The notes under the pieces were generated by a model, which ran no database searches, was not told the origin of the DNA, and saw only the letters and a list, made by a program, of their open reading frames with translations. 64,000 bases of DNA from Zhengitettix transpicula (Eukaryota; Arthropoda; Insecta; Orthoptera; Tetrigidae), in assembly GCA_037074705.1 (NCBI GenBank), contig CM073591.1, positions 185,777,432 through 185,841,431 of the forward strand. Direction: 5' to 3'. The stretch's first letter is position 1. Each line of letters opens with the position of its first letter. The position numbers were made by a program, and so were the translations under genes. Positions 1 to 13,934 of this stretch are shown one piece after another.

Positions 1-1512
1 ATACTGAAATATTGCCGGGCCATATGTATGTATTGCCGAAAATGTTGCTGGATGTAGAGCAATATTGCCCGGCCGGTATTGCCGGCCACATATTTCCGTA
101 AAAAAATGCTCGTTTTACAGGCCCCTTTACAGCTCTCGTAGGAAAAGTATAAGCACATTGAATATGAATGAAACGGAAACACACACACTAACCTTACTTG
201 ATCAAATAATATTTCTACTGAATCTGGGCTTAAAGGTTGTTATAATCAAGTGGCAAAATTACTTAATATTCTCTCTCGCAGTATACTTTCCGTGCTACGA
301 AGGTAATTAATTTCCATCAGTCTTGAACATCTTCACTGAATAATTGATAGTAAGTATGATTAATTTGGACCCTCATTTTCACTATTTCTATATCTCGATA
401 AGAAATGAAGTGACCATTTTGCGCTAACCAACAAATAATATAGAATAAATTATATCTATCACTTTAACGAGATTTTTTTTATAAACACCCGAAATTTTCT
501 CTCATCCGGCACAGGAAACTATTGTCACACGTATTTTTTATGCACACAATCTTTTAACGTATCTTGGTACTGTTCTGCTGTTCCAGTAGTACCTAACTCT
601 ATTTACTGGGAACTTTGCTTGGCAAGTGTAATTATAGTCATGCTGTGACGAATTGAAACGGTAAATATTCATGGTTTATTACACTGTTTAATAACTAATG
701 AGCGAAACGAGATAGAAATAGGAAAACCAACACTAGGTAACACGAAGTTCCAACTAAATCCCAAAACCGTCTCTCGGTGTAAAACGCAGTCTGCGTATGA
801 CAATGTAATACCCTATTAATAATTCCAATAAAGTAGTTGATATATCTGAGATCAATTTTTGATGGTAATTTGTACAAGCATACGTCATTAAGACAGGAAG
901 AAATGAAGAATCATATTTACACTTTGGAGCACAGCATTCATGGAATCCGCAAATCCACTGACACGAAGATTTATTTAAATCTCTGAAATATATAAGGTTG
1001 GCAGAGATGCCCGTGGAATAATTATCAGAAAAAAGCGACTGCGTGGTATTCCCTGCTTAAAAGATTTATACAGAGTGTAACAGAAGAACACAACTTCAAG
1101 GGTAGGGGAGATAAATTTTACCCTCTTGAAATTTTCAGAGACAATTCGTTACTGAGAAAAGAAAAATGCGAAAAATAATTCGAAAAGCGCGTCTCTTGCC
1201 ACCAATGCCGTCTCCGGTCGTCAGACCCGTTGCACCAGTGCGAAAGTGTTGTTGATCACTGATATATGACGAAGGAAACAAAGCAAGGAGAAGATACGCT
1301 TATCGTTATCCAGATAAATAGGCAATTGCCCAACGTAGGAATGACTACTTAAGTGTATCGCCGTCTGAGGGGTGCGGCGCATCCATGATCCGTCCTTATC
1401 AACTTTGTGTACAGGTCATTTTTAGCAATTGCTCTAATAAATCCAAGCAGTGTATTTTTTATTTTAATTTTTAATCGTACATTTAAAAGAAAAATACATC
1501 TGTTTTGAAAAT
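1..1512. other. 5' flank, no gene recognised
   Basis: No conserved coding sequence is recognisable on either strand. The first 100 bases contain a short GC-rich palindromic motif, repeated as ATTGCCGG/CCGGC around 12-90. The few open frames are under 85 codons and show no family features. Confidence 0.5.
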
Positions 1513-1592
1513 TAATAATAATAAAAATAGCCAAATACAAAAGAAGTGATGATGTATCAACACTGTATTTGCCTATTTTTCTTATTAGTAAA
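1513..1592. repeat. Family C terminal-repeat remnant
   Basis: An 80-bp remnant shows both ends of a repeat found elsewhere in the window. It starts with AAAATAGCCAAATACAAAAG and ends with TGTATTTGCCTATTTTTCTTATTA, so the two ends are roughly reverse complements with most of the middle lost. Related copies are at 5421-5672, 15718-15799, 20616-20685 and 62049-62314. Confidence 0.5.
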
Positions 1593-2326
1593 GTACATTA
1601 ATGTCTGATAACAGCGGTGAGGCGGAAGACGTACTTTTAGAATTCTATTTCTCAATTTTCTTTTCTTAAAATGCGCAGTAACGAAGCGACTGACAAAAAT
1701 GCCAAAAGGGAAAAATGTTTCTATTTATCTCACCTTTAATTTTTTGCACTTACAGGTAGTACCCTGTATAAGAGTCCTGGTATTCGATTAGAAACATATG
1801 CTACGCTGGAAGAAAAATTGGCTGGTGTAAAACTTGGAGAAAATCATAGGGTTGTGCTGTCAGTGGGACTGTAACGAAGTGAAAAGAGATTCCCAGCAAC
1901 TAATGATAAAACAAATATTGAAATGATAGGAGAGGAGGATGCTGACAAAAGTCTAAGATCCAGTAGGTAATGGGCAACAGAGGGTTAGGACGAACGAGGG
2001 AGTTCGTCAGCTATTTGGGCGACCCGATTTAGTGAAGGATCCATAGAGGCGAATACGGTCATGTCCATCTAGCGTAATAGGGAAGTTTGCTAAAGTGAGG
2101 AGTGTTGGGGATACATCTGGGAGGAGAACACTGGGCCTGAAAAACTATCTGCGAAATAAGATCAAAGGAAGGAAATTATGGAGAGAGACCGTAGGAGTGT
2201 TGTTTGAATGAAGGTCAAGGACCTACGAGCGCCTAGCGCCGTCGGGTGTTCCATACCTGGAAATTTTTTAAAAAAAACAATTCATGTGACCCCAAAGGCC
2301 TTAGGTGAATTAATAAGAATGTGACC

Positions 2327-2329
<3 letters not shown>
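1593..2329. other. Unidentified intergenic sequence
   Basis: Between 1780 and 2230 the base composition is richer in G than the surroundings, and every frame is broken by stops. It may be a decayed mobile element, but no family could be named. Confidence 0.3.

Positions 2330-2376
<47 letters not shown>
2330..2376. repeat. (TA)n microsatellite
   Basis: Pure AT dinucleotide tract of about 46 bases. Unlike most other (TA)n tracts in the window, it does not visibly border a recognised mobile element. Confidence 0.9.
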
Positions 2377-2377
<1 letters not shown>

Positions 2378-4429
2378 CGTGCATTGTAACAAGAAATAGC
2401 TACCATAAATTACTAGTCAAAATAATGAGAAATTCTAAAATAATATGGCAAGGGTTAGAATTCTAGAGACAAGAAACCTATCATGAAAGATTGCTTTTAC
2501 GTCTCTAATTCAGTCAAAAATTACTTTTCTCTAAGGGAGTACCAATCTTGAACTATTTCGAGAACGAAAGTGGTTAAATGATCTCAGATTATGCCATGAA
2601 TCCTGACAAATTTTCTGTCAAATAAATGTTTCAAACTGAGACTTGAAGAATGTGGAATGAAGATAATAACTGAAAAATAATGGATTATTATAATATTAAA
2701 TTTAAGAAGGCTGCCAACTATTGACGCTTATTATCTATTAATAAATTTGAGCAAGGATAGCATTTTAAAAATAAAATAATATTCCTAAAAACGAACTCAA
2801 CTTGGTGTCCTTCGGAATATTTCGTATTAGCAACATGGCCACTAGTTTTTATTAATTACCATTCGTCTTGAATCTTGCGGTGCTGATAAGTTAACATTTC
2901 GCAAAGAAAAATTTAACAGAAATGTCACATTATTTGAATACAGTAAATTTGCACCTTGATTCTTTCCAAATGTATCTCAGCTCTCTTTTAATATACGATA
3001 ATGACGTTTTAAATTTGTTAATTTTGTATCAAATAATTTTATTGTTCTTGCACCGTTCGTAAACAAACAAGTTCTATAACGTTCAGTTTATTATGTTTGG
3101 GCTGATCGTTGACAGCCTCCTTCTATCCTGTCATACTAATGGCTTAAATCTCAGCATACAACGGGCCACTGTAAATGAAATCAAATTGAGTTGCATCAAA
3201 ATAGAGAAAGAAGTTTGGGGTCACATTGCCCTGTCGAGAGCAAAAAGTGTCAAAGTTAATCCAACGCGCGAATATTTCGGAAATAACACGCTGCTGTAAA
3301 TTGATTGATAAAAAATGAGGGTAGAATTTTGGATCACGTCCTTGATTACAAATATTCATCATATTATTACCGCAAGCAAAGCACGCATGCACAACAACAG
3401 TACAAAATTAATAATTCTGCGAGACAGAGCCAATTGAAATTACAAAACTTTAAATCTGCAGATGCGTCAAAAACAAGTTTGAAGTTGTAGAGTTAATTTC
3501 AAATAGATATTTATCGAATATGTTTATTCGTACAAAATTACATTGTATTATCATTCTGAATACCCGTAACAATAATCATGTAAATTAACATAGTTTAGCG
3601 CAAATCATAGCTCTAGTAGGAGTTGGGAGTGTGGAACAGTTCACAAAGAAAAATAATTCTAGGTCTGACACATAAAGCTAAATATTTGGTCTTAGGTGTT
3701 TATAAATTGCAAGGATATGACAGTAAGACCGTAACTTCTTTAAACTAATTTTCTATTAATTAGGTAAGCTAAGATAATTTTTATTTCCTATTCTTACAAT
3801 TAATATAGACATTTACGTGATTCTTCACGAGTTGACACTGTAATGTCGGAAATAATTCGATATTTTACAATTATTGTATAGAGAACTACTACTAGTAGTC
3901 ATTGGAACATACCTTATGAAATTTGAATTTACTTAATTAGCGCTGAACTGTTGAACACTGTCACAAACACCCAATTCTTTCAATTAACATCCTACATGCA
4001 TACAATTAATCACACGCCTTACCTTCATAATACAAAACGATATACTTCACTACGATAAATCTGAGAAACGTTTGGAAGAATATCATCAATTTTGAAAACG
4101 AATAAACTTCAGAAAATCGTTGCGCTTTTGTTTTCCTGAACGACAACATTATACAGATAATAATACACAGATGATTTTCAACATAGGATGATTTATACGA
4201 ATTAAATTATTTTGATAATGTTCACTAGTTATCTACAGAAAAGAATTCATAATTAAGTTGTTCATATTCGAAAAAATTGAAATTTAGGAAACAATTTCAA
4301 TGGTAGTATGTTGGCAGCAACGGATAGCTAACGAACGTGTCCCAGCATGCAACTGCTGATGTGTGAAATTAGTTGGCTCCGTAGTGTTGTTGGAAACTTC
4401 TATGTGGTGTTACATATTATTCTACGAAA
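2377..4429. other. PPM1D upstream region
   Basis: AT-rich sequence with no recognisable coding region or repeat family. It should contain the PPM1D promoter and 5' UTR, but no convincing TATA box or initiator could be assigned. The base three positions before the ATG at 4430 is A (GAAAATGA), a favourable translation context. Confidence 0.4.
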
Positions 4430-4733
4430 ATGAGTCCGAGTATAGGAGTGAATTTACGAGTCACGGGGCATTGTAGTCAAGGTGGCCGTAAATACATGGA
4501 AGACATGTTTTCTGTGGCGTATCATATGACTGAGGATCGAAAAGATTTGGAATACGCTTTCTTTGGGATTTTCGACGGCCATGGCGGGCAGGAAGCAGCA
4601 AAGTTTGCGAAAGAACATCTGCTGGATAATATTGTTTCTCAGAAAGATTTTTGGTCAGATGACGATGAAGCCATAATGCGATCTATTAGAAAAGGATTTA
4701 TGGACACACATGAAGCCATGTGGCACGATTTAG
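4430..4733 (+). CDS. PPM1D: PPM1D exon 1
   Basis: Encodes residues 1-101 plus one base. It holds the GGRKYMED and FDGHGG metal-binding motifs. The ATG is the first in frame after upstream stops and the protein aligns from its start with WIP1. The donor is TTAG|GTATGT. Confidence 0.93.
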
Positions 4734-7700
4734 GTATGTTTACTTTCCTTCAATTTAGGTTATGTAAGACTGTTTGTTTTGCTACTTGTGTTCGAAGTTG
4801 CATTGGTCATAATGTTATTAAATGCATTTTATCATCCGCAAATGTTGGTTTTCGTGTTTAATACCTATCATGCTTGTACCTTTTCAGAAAATTGGCCGCG
4901 TACAGCCTCTGGACTTACAAGTACTTCTGGAACTACAGCTACTATAGGTTTTGTTAAGAAAAGCAAAATTTATATCGGTCACGTTGGGGATTCAGGCATT
5001 GTACTTGGATACAAACCCAAAGGTTCGTATGTTATTTCAGTATATTTAAATAAGTTATTTAAATATTTTAAATTAAATAATTACCCTATAAAAACGAAAC
5101 AAAAGTATTAAATTCCAATGTTTTAATTTACATGTATAAATAATAATTGATTTGTACAGAAAACCATGTACATTGCGTTCATACCGAGTTTTAAAAATAC
5201 AGTCTTGTCATTTTTAAGTCAATAGTCTTTTTAGTCCTTTCAAATAAATAATTGAGGGTTACTTGCTTAATCACCACGTGTCTCACACTACTAAGAAATG
5301 TGATCCCTGCTGCATGCTCGTTAGGTTTTCGAAATCTCAAATTAAGAATAATTGAAAAATCCGCATTAACTAATATTAATCATATTTTAATGAAAATATA
5401 ATTCCTGTGTGTTGAAGTATAACAATAAGATGAAATAGCCAAAAGACAGGAAAATGAAGTGGTGATGTAAATACCACACAATGTTTATGGAAACTTTGTT
5501 CCTTTCTTCAGGTATTTAAAAAACACTTAAGAGCCGAGAGTGACACCACCACCACCCCAAAAAAACAATAAAGTTGACAAACTCAAAAGCCTTTGGTTTC
5601 TTGAGAAATGTGTGGTATTTATGTCATCACTTCATTTTATCTGTCTTTTGGCTATTTTATCTTATTATTAATCAATGCAAACAATATATTGTAGAAAATC
5701 CATGCAAAAAGTGATTGCCTGCGAACAAACGTCAGAGATACATCCCATTGAATTGCTAACTGAACATGTGCAAGTTACATGCTGCAGAATTTTTTTTCCA
5801 ATCAAAATATTGTAGACTTATTAAGTAAATAAAATGACCATATGCTCTTAAAAATTTATTCAAAAATCTTAAATATAATATAAAATCATTTTTGGAATCT
5901 AATCATTTGAAATTTGACATAACAATTTTCATTAACTGACTTTGTTAAGAAGACTACATATATTGGTATATTTGTTTGTAGTTTTATGTATTTCTTACAG
6001 AATTGTAACAATTATTTTCACCTCACATTTACAGTACTTTCAGATGTTAATCTTTCACTTGTTTTAGGAGATTCTGAATGGAAAGGGAAAGCATTAACAA
6101 AGGACCACAAACCTGAGGACAGTACTGAAATCAAAAGAATTCAAATGAGTGGTGGAAAAGTAGTTGCAAAATCAGGTGTCCCCAGAGTTGTATGGAATAG
6201 GCCACGTTTAGGTCACAGGGGGCCTATAAGACGTTCTACATGCATTGAGGAAATACCCTTTCTTGCTGTGGCAAGATCATTAGGTAATATTTAATTAATA
6301 TTATCAAAAAATTAAATAACTATATTGTAACTAGTCAGCTAGCACTTAAGGGGAGTTGTACGCCAAGGTTTACTCTGACAGTAAAAAATGTTCCCATTTT
6401 TAATATAGTTTATTTTCCATACAATTTAATACAGTTATGAGTTTTACTATGCATGTGAACCAAGTTCTAGAAAATGGGCAATGCACACAATAAGTGTAAT
6501 ATAATTGTAAATCACTTTGTAAAAATAATTTTCTTGCTTCTATTTTATATAATTTTTTCCTGGCACACACTTCTTTAGGTATGTTTCTCCAGTACTATTA
6601 CAGCTACTCAAATGTAACATGGGCAGTTTCAAACTATATTTGTTTTTGGTATGATTATTTTGTTCTCGAGCAATTATGTGACTTTTCACTTTCAGAAAGG
6701 TTAAAAGAACCTAAGAATATTCTGTTTTATAGCAACTTTCAGTCAAGTTTGAGTATTGTGTGGTTTGTGTTAACCAGTGTAATTGGTAATTAAACCTAGT
6801 TTCTCAAATAGTTTTTTTTTTCTAGATTTAGGTACACACAGCATACAAAAACTTATGTAAAACTAATTTTGTATACTTATTAATGCAAATAAGGCAATAC
6901 TGAAATTTAGGTTTTATTAAAACTTGCTGGCAAAAGTAAAATGTCATATGACATTTTTTTAACTGCTTTGGAAGTGAAACTTCACATAATCATTACATGA
7001 GAACTAAAAACTATATAAAAAACAAATTGAGTTTGAGATAACTCTATCCTCCAGAAATTGTCGAAGTTTAATTGAAGTAGCTGTAATAGTACTAGAGAAA
7101 CACATACCTAATTAAATGTGTGTCAGGAAAAATTATATTTAAATTATCTGAGTACTCGGGAATTGCCCAGGTATTTATTTAAATTATCCTGGAGAAGGAA
7201 TTGATTTGACAGTAAACTTTTCATAAACATTTCATTTAAGCAGCATCAATAGCATTATTGTTTGGCACAATTATCCATTTACGTTCCCCTCCCCAGCCTA
7301 ACCCCTCAGCAGCTAACTCCAAATAAACCAGAATGATGACTGGTTATACTTAACAACTTGAGAAATCTACTACATAAAATAAGTGTCTAAAAATGATGCA
7401 GAATGGGTGAAAAATACTTGCTAGTTTTAAGTCTAAAAATGCTCCTGGTACCTTGTAGAAATAAACCTTTAAGTAAATGTACACAAAAACTATACCTGGA
7501 ACCTAAGATAATCAAAAGTACATCCCGAAACTTAAGAGGCTAAAAAACACTCTGTTTAACCTTTTGCCAACTACGTCAACAAACATAAAATTTGCTTAAC
7601 CACAATGGTTAATGCGAGAATTAAACTCGGAGACTACTCCAACTCCACAATCAGCTCCACTCTGTCTTCTTTTACTTTATTTTTTATGTAAACTCCTTCC

Positions 7701-10488
7701 ATCATGTCCCGTACAGATACTTCACTCCCTTACCTTTTATGGTTGAAATCTAACATTTAAAACGTCAAGAATGAAGTTTCAGCAACTCTGTAAACATTTT
7801 ATTTGACACTAATATTGGCTATTTAGGAATGTTGTAATATAACTAAGGGTTGTTAATTAATTTGACATACAAATTGGATTAAAAGTTTATTCAAATATTC
7901 AAAACAATTTCAATGATTAGTTATAATACACTTGGCTCAGTGCATGAGAAGTTCGAAACTCGGAAGTGTGGTGGGTCATTAATGAATGTCCATCGACAGT
8001 GTACACTATTTATGGCCATTTTGTAATGTAACTTTTGTCCTTCAAAGCATATCTCTTTGCCCAACTCCGAGTAACTGCTTGAATTCTCCTATTACAGTCC
8101 GGTCAAATCCTCGAAAATAGTGACCTGGACACATAATTTATAACCCGACATCTGCCATCTTCCAGTCCTAAAATTCCTTTGTCAAACAAACTGCAGGCAG
8201 TCAACAATTACTCCATTACAATGTTTTTTAAAAAGGCAAGCCCTTAGAGGTGTTAGGTGTCTCTTAACCCCTAGGTGTATCTTCCTGAATCCATAATAAA
8301 CCTGTGTTTGAAGATTTGTATAAATCGCTCTATGCATTTAATGTGGTATGTGGAAATTTGTATCATCATCTTCCAACACCACTGCTAAGGATTGAACCAC
8401 ATCATAACCAGAATGGTAATGATCAGAATTAAACTTGGTGATTACTATAACCCTAGATTTTAATGTAATGCCCCTACACCCCTTAAAAATTATTCACTAA
8501 AGTCACCTGAAAAACTTTTAATCTTATCAAATAATTATTCAATGCCAATATCTGCCGTTTTAACAAATTTTATAATTTCACCCCTTGGGAGTATCCTAAT
8601 GCTTCGAAAGGCCGACACTAACTTTCCTGGGCATTCACACAACAACTCATCAAAGTATCTTCATAATCATATAAATGGCATAGAATTCCATATTGGACAC
8701 AGACACGTCTCGGCTGAGAGCCTCAACAAATTTGTAGAATTGTCCCAAATGGCTACACTGAGCTTCAATTTCAGGTAAGCCATCCACTATCTCTTTCCTT
8801 TTCATCCCAATTATTTTAACAATGTCAGATCCTTACTCATATTTATATATATAACACTTAAGGAAAATGTGAAGGTTGAAATAACATATTTAGGTAGGAA
8901 AGAGCGACAGCAATGTCAACGTACCTGAAATCTATAGTTGGTCCAGTCTGGCAGCAGTGCGGAAATACCACAAAAACCTTCGTCAGGAGAGAAGGTCTCC
9001 AGTCAGGCATGAATTGACGACAAAGCCAACAATTGTCTCTATCTCTTAACACAATAAAGGAAAAATAAATAAATACATACATACACACATGCATATAAAC
9101 AAACACATTAGAATGGAAGGTAAAAAAGGAAAGGATTGAACATATCATTATAATACTAATCATAACAATTGTCATACAAGATTTCAACACCACATAACTA
9201 CTGCTGCAATGACCAGTTTGGCTTGAGGTGTTTGGGGACAATTGACAGTAGGATATTGGTTCAGTCTGCTGTTTGTGTGTTTAATAATAAAATTTAAATG
9301 GTACTCATTGGAAATTTAAATGTTTCGGACAATATTTAAGTTGTTGATGGAACTTGGAGTTTGAAAGAAATATAGCTCTGCCGGCAAGATTGTATACCAT
9401 AATTCTCTTTTGGTTTGGAGGATGATCCGAAAGATAATAAGAATGGAAGTATTATGAATGGCTACACTGACATCATGGGTGAATTAGTTAATATGATAAT
9501 TATTGAAAGTATTGACTATAAGGTTAATTTGAGAGGTATTAACAATACAAAAAATGTCATCTTCATATCTGATGTAGCAAAGACGTTGTACAGGAAGTCG
9601 AGAATATTCTAAATCTCATGACTATCTCAGGGAAAAAAAAGGGATAAGGGGGACTTCTCATGGGAGAACCTTTAATTTTATAATAGTGAAATCACTTTTT
9701 GGTCTGAATTGGCTATCTTTCTTATTCCGCATTTTCAATCAGACATAAATTTTGTCATTTTAAAATTGGAGGATATTTAAGTCCAGGACTTTGCTGAAAC
9801 TGTAAGATGTGCTCGAAGGAGAGTTCCCAAAGTTGGTGTTCAGCATCCAATAATAGGGGGGGGGGGGGTAAGGTTTTAAAGAGGGTCAGTGTATGGTATT
9901 GGTCAAATTTTTTGGAGTTGTCACTTTGGGCATAAGCACCTATTTGAAATTGGGTTTTGAATAGTTAGCATTTTGTTAAGAGAGGGGTCGTTTGGTTTAG
10001 CCAATATAAAAAACGGGACAGAATTTGCAATTAATTTGATAGATTATGTGGAAGAAGAGGTGGGTAATGTTTTCTTTGATTTTATAGCTGGCTATTTGTG
10101 GAGGATTGTAGTGGACAGGGGAATGGTCCCAGCCGTGTCACCGGTTCTTGCCATAATGTTGGCAACCTGGCTTTAGTACATGTGTTTTTAGGGTGGGTCC
10201 TGCAAGGGTGGTTATATGTATGTGTGTATATATATTATAGTAAGGATTTGAGATTGTCAAAAATAATTGCAATATTGGTATTGAAAGGAAAGAGAGATAC
10301 ATTGTGGCTTACCTGAAATTGAAGTGTGGTGTCGCCATAAGGAAATTAAGGTTGTTCTTCAAATTTTCGGAGGCTCACAGCCTCCTTCTTCAGGAAGGAG
10401 TGTTACACCATTCTGTGCACCGGCCGGCTGCGGACAGTCTGCACATAAGCCATAACCTATCTCTCTTTCCATTCAATACCAATATTGA

Positions 10489-10527
<39 letters not shown>

Positions 10528-10993
10528 TGATATATGGAGAATTCATTAAGGAATTGGAACTAATTTGGTGACAAAGTCACATTCAAACTTGGATAGCGTG
10601 GAAGGATAGAAATAAATAAGAAAAATAGGAGGATTACGCTTTATGTGTATTCATATGCTCAGGCGTAGAATCACGCACATAGAAAAGCATATGTTCAAAG
10701 TTAACCATTGCGGCCACCGGGTCAAGTTGCTGACCAGGCAAATATAGACGGTATACAAATGTAGTATAGGAATACTTCATTCTCTATCCATTCCTCCACT
10801 AAACAACTATTTGTCCATAATAAGACTGTCTATATTTGCCTGGTCAGAAACTTGACCCAGAGGCTGATATAGTTAATGTGTCTGTGTACTGGCAGAAAAC
10901 GCAGGTTCAATTCCTACCTGGGTCAAATATTTTCAGTCTTTCCTTCTTTTTCCATCCTTCTCCCTGCTTTGAACATATGCATAATCCTTCTCC

Positions 10994-11037
<44 letters not shown>

Positions 11038-13900
11038 AATGCATTGAGGGAATACATTGTTTTGGATTAATGGTCTTGGCCGGCACAGAAAGTGGCAATG
11101 TGTACTTAGGATTTGTAAAGCAGGGCAAGGGACACGCGCGGGTGGCCTGTCGCAAGATAAATCGGTTTAGGAAAGGTATTTGTGTACGATTAATGGCCTG
11201 GACAGTGGCGTATGGACTTAGGATAATGGAGGGTGCAGTTTGGGCGATCTGAAGAATTTTGGAACAGTGCACATGTGGGGGTGAGGATACAAGTGCAAAG
11301 TAATTACGGGTCCTGTCTTGATGTGACAAGACAGAGCGGCAAGATATTTTCTAGCTGGGGAGCAGCAGCTGCAGAGTGTAAATCTCGGGATAATGGAGAC
11401 GCTGTCAATGTGCAATTGCGATGTAGTCTTGGAACAAAGCAGAAGATAGAAGGGACGGTCATATATAAAGGGAGGATAAGAATTTGTTAGTGAGTGGAGG
11501 AGTTGAGTCAGTCGAGTGTGGAGGCGTATGGCGAGCACCTAGTATGGAGAAAGAATGCAGCCTGCGAAAGAAATAGAAAATTTATGTCAACGATAAAATT
11601 TTTGTATGCAGAAGTTCAATCTGTAGTAATATCAAAATTTGACCACTGTCTTCGATGGTAGGAGACCAGGACATAGCAACCAGCTTCGAGTAGTTTCGCC
11701 ACGAGCAAGTGGGATGTCCTTCACCGAGTGTGGAAAATCAGCTATCGTCGAACCAATAATATGTGTTAGAGTCGGTGTGTAAACGTCCCGTCTATAAAGT
11801 GTGTGTGTAATGAACGAGACAAATGTTCCTGAGTAATCGTGAGTTGAAATTTATGGTATTAATATGTGTAAACGGAATTAAAACATAGTCAGATATTGTT
11901 CTCTTCTTTTTGTTAATAAAATAAACTCTTTTAAATTTAGAATCAATCTGGTAATTCTAAGTTCGTTAATAAGTTTCGCCGATGTCTAGACGATTAAATA
12001 TTTCTGTTAAATTTAAAGATAAATGTTGGGTTCGTTGATTATTTAAGTGTTCTGTCCGTTATCAAACCCAGTAAAGACCCACGAGAGAAATAGATCTTTT
12101 TATAATATTAAGTTGTATAATTGTAAATTCAGAAGAAATAAAAATTGTTCGTTGTTAATATAAATATTATTTTTTTTATTTTGACGCCCTTGTGTTTATT
12201 ACAATATATTAGCAGTAAGATAATCATTACAATGTTATTTACAATTAAATGACAATTGTGTTGACGATTATTTAAAGCTTGGCTCACAAGTGTAGTAAAA
12301 CTGTTTATTAAATAGTATGGGGAATAAACAATATTTAAAATGGGACAATTTTCTCTATGTCACAGCCAGCCTTGGTATAGAACTTTCCATAAGATATGTC
12401 GTGTTAAGAAGCCTAAATAATTTTTAGCAGTATATTTTTGTAACCTGGTGTGAAGCTGTTAAGAAAGTTCTTCATACATTACACATTATTTCATATTTTT
12501 TTATAGTTCAAGACTTTCACTTATTGATATAATTGTTTGCTCTTCTAGGAGATTTATGGAGTTTCAACCCAGCAAAGAATTCATATGTTGTCTCACCTGT
12601 ACCAGACGTACAGGTCTTCCCATTAGATGTAACCACACACAAATGCCTAATATTTGGTACAGATGGACTCTGGAACGTGTTGAGCCCTGATATTGCTGTA
12701 TCAGTTATTCAGAGTTGTGAGATGCACAATGGAAATAATTGTTCACAGAACATTTATTCAGGAAAGGTAAGTTGAAGTCTCAAATATTCTTTTTTTTTTT
12801 TTTTGCATGTGAAAAATCACAGGGTCCAGGTATATGCTTAGCATTGCATGGAATCTTATATAGAGGTCGACCACAATATGTGATCTGCAATTATTTGCAG
12901 CTGGCACAGTTTTATGTTTGCTGCTTTTAAAGTGCAACCTGTGTTTACTTATGGAGCCGACCTCACTATATGAATATTTGCAGCTTGGGTTTATCCCACC
13001 ATCTTCCAAGGGCTGACTGGCCACTGCCTATTCTTTCATTATTATATGTTGCAGTGTTCCTGCATGAATTTCTTTATACTTTTGTGTGATAATACTAAAC
13101 ATCGATATCTTACTCAATGAAATAAGCATTCATTCCCCTCTTCAGGGTAACTCTAGTGAATAGTATAGTGATAAGTGTTTAAAATGTAAATTATGGAGTG
13201 AAATTGTCACAATTGTAATTGGAAACTGCGACAAATTGCTGAATGATGAAAATAACGAGCAAGATAATTTACTTGTTTAGTCAATACTGTTTATTACAAA
13301 GCATTTTACATAAACATGTAGTAAAGTTACATGCTATTGTACAGTAGATGGTCCAATTTTAAATATTGTTATATTTCCATGAAACACGTCCTGCTGGTGG
13401 AGTAAAATAACCTGAAAACATTTCTTGAACGTTTTTAGTATTAACACTTGATCCAGTACCTACAACAGATATTGCTTCTATGGAACATGTTTATTTCTTG
13501 TTGAACTGGTAACAGTCTCTCACACATACAAAATTGCATAAAACAAGCTGCCCATACAATTTTTTCAACAAAATGAAGGTTCAAATCGATTGACGAATGA
13601 AACACCACTTATTTACAAGCTGACCAAAAGCACCTTCGTCAAATGTACCCTTGATAGTCTGTAGTTAATTATATTAGTAAGGATGTGACATTGTCAAAAA
13701 TAATTGCAATATTGGTATGGAGAGGACAGAGATAGGTTGTGGCTTACCTGAAAGTGAAGTGCGGCGTCCGCAGCCGGCCGGTGCACGGAATGGTGTAACA
13801 CTCCTTCCTGAAGAAGGAGGCTGAGAGCCTCCGAAAATTTGAAGAAATACCTTCAGTTCTTTATGGCGACGCCGCACTTCACTCTCCATACCAATATTGC

Positions 13901-13934
<34 letters not shown>

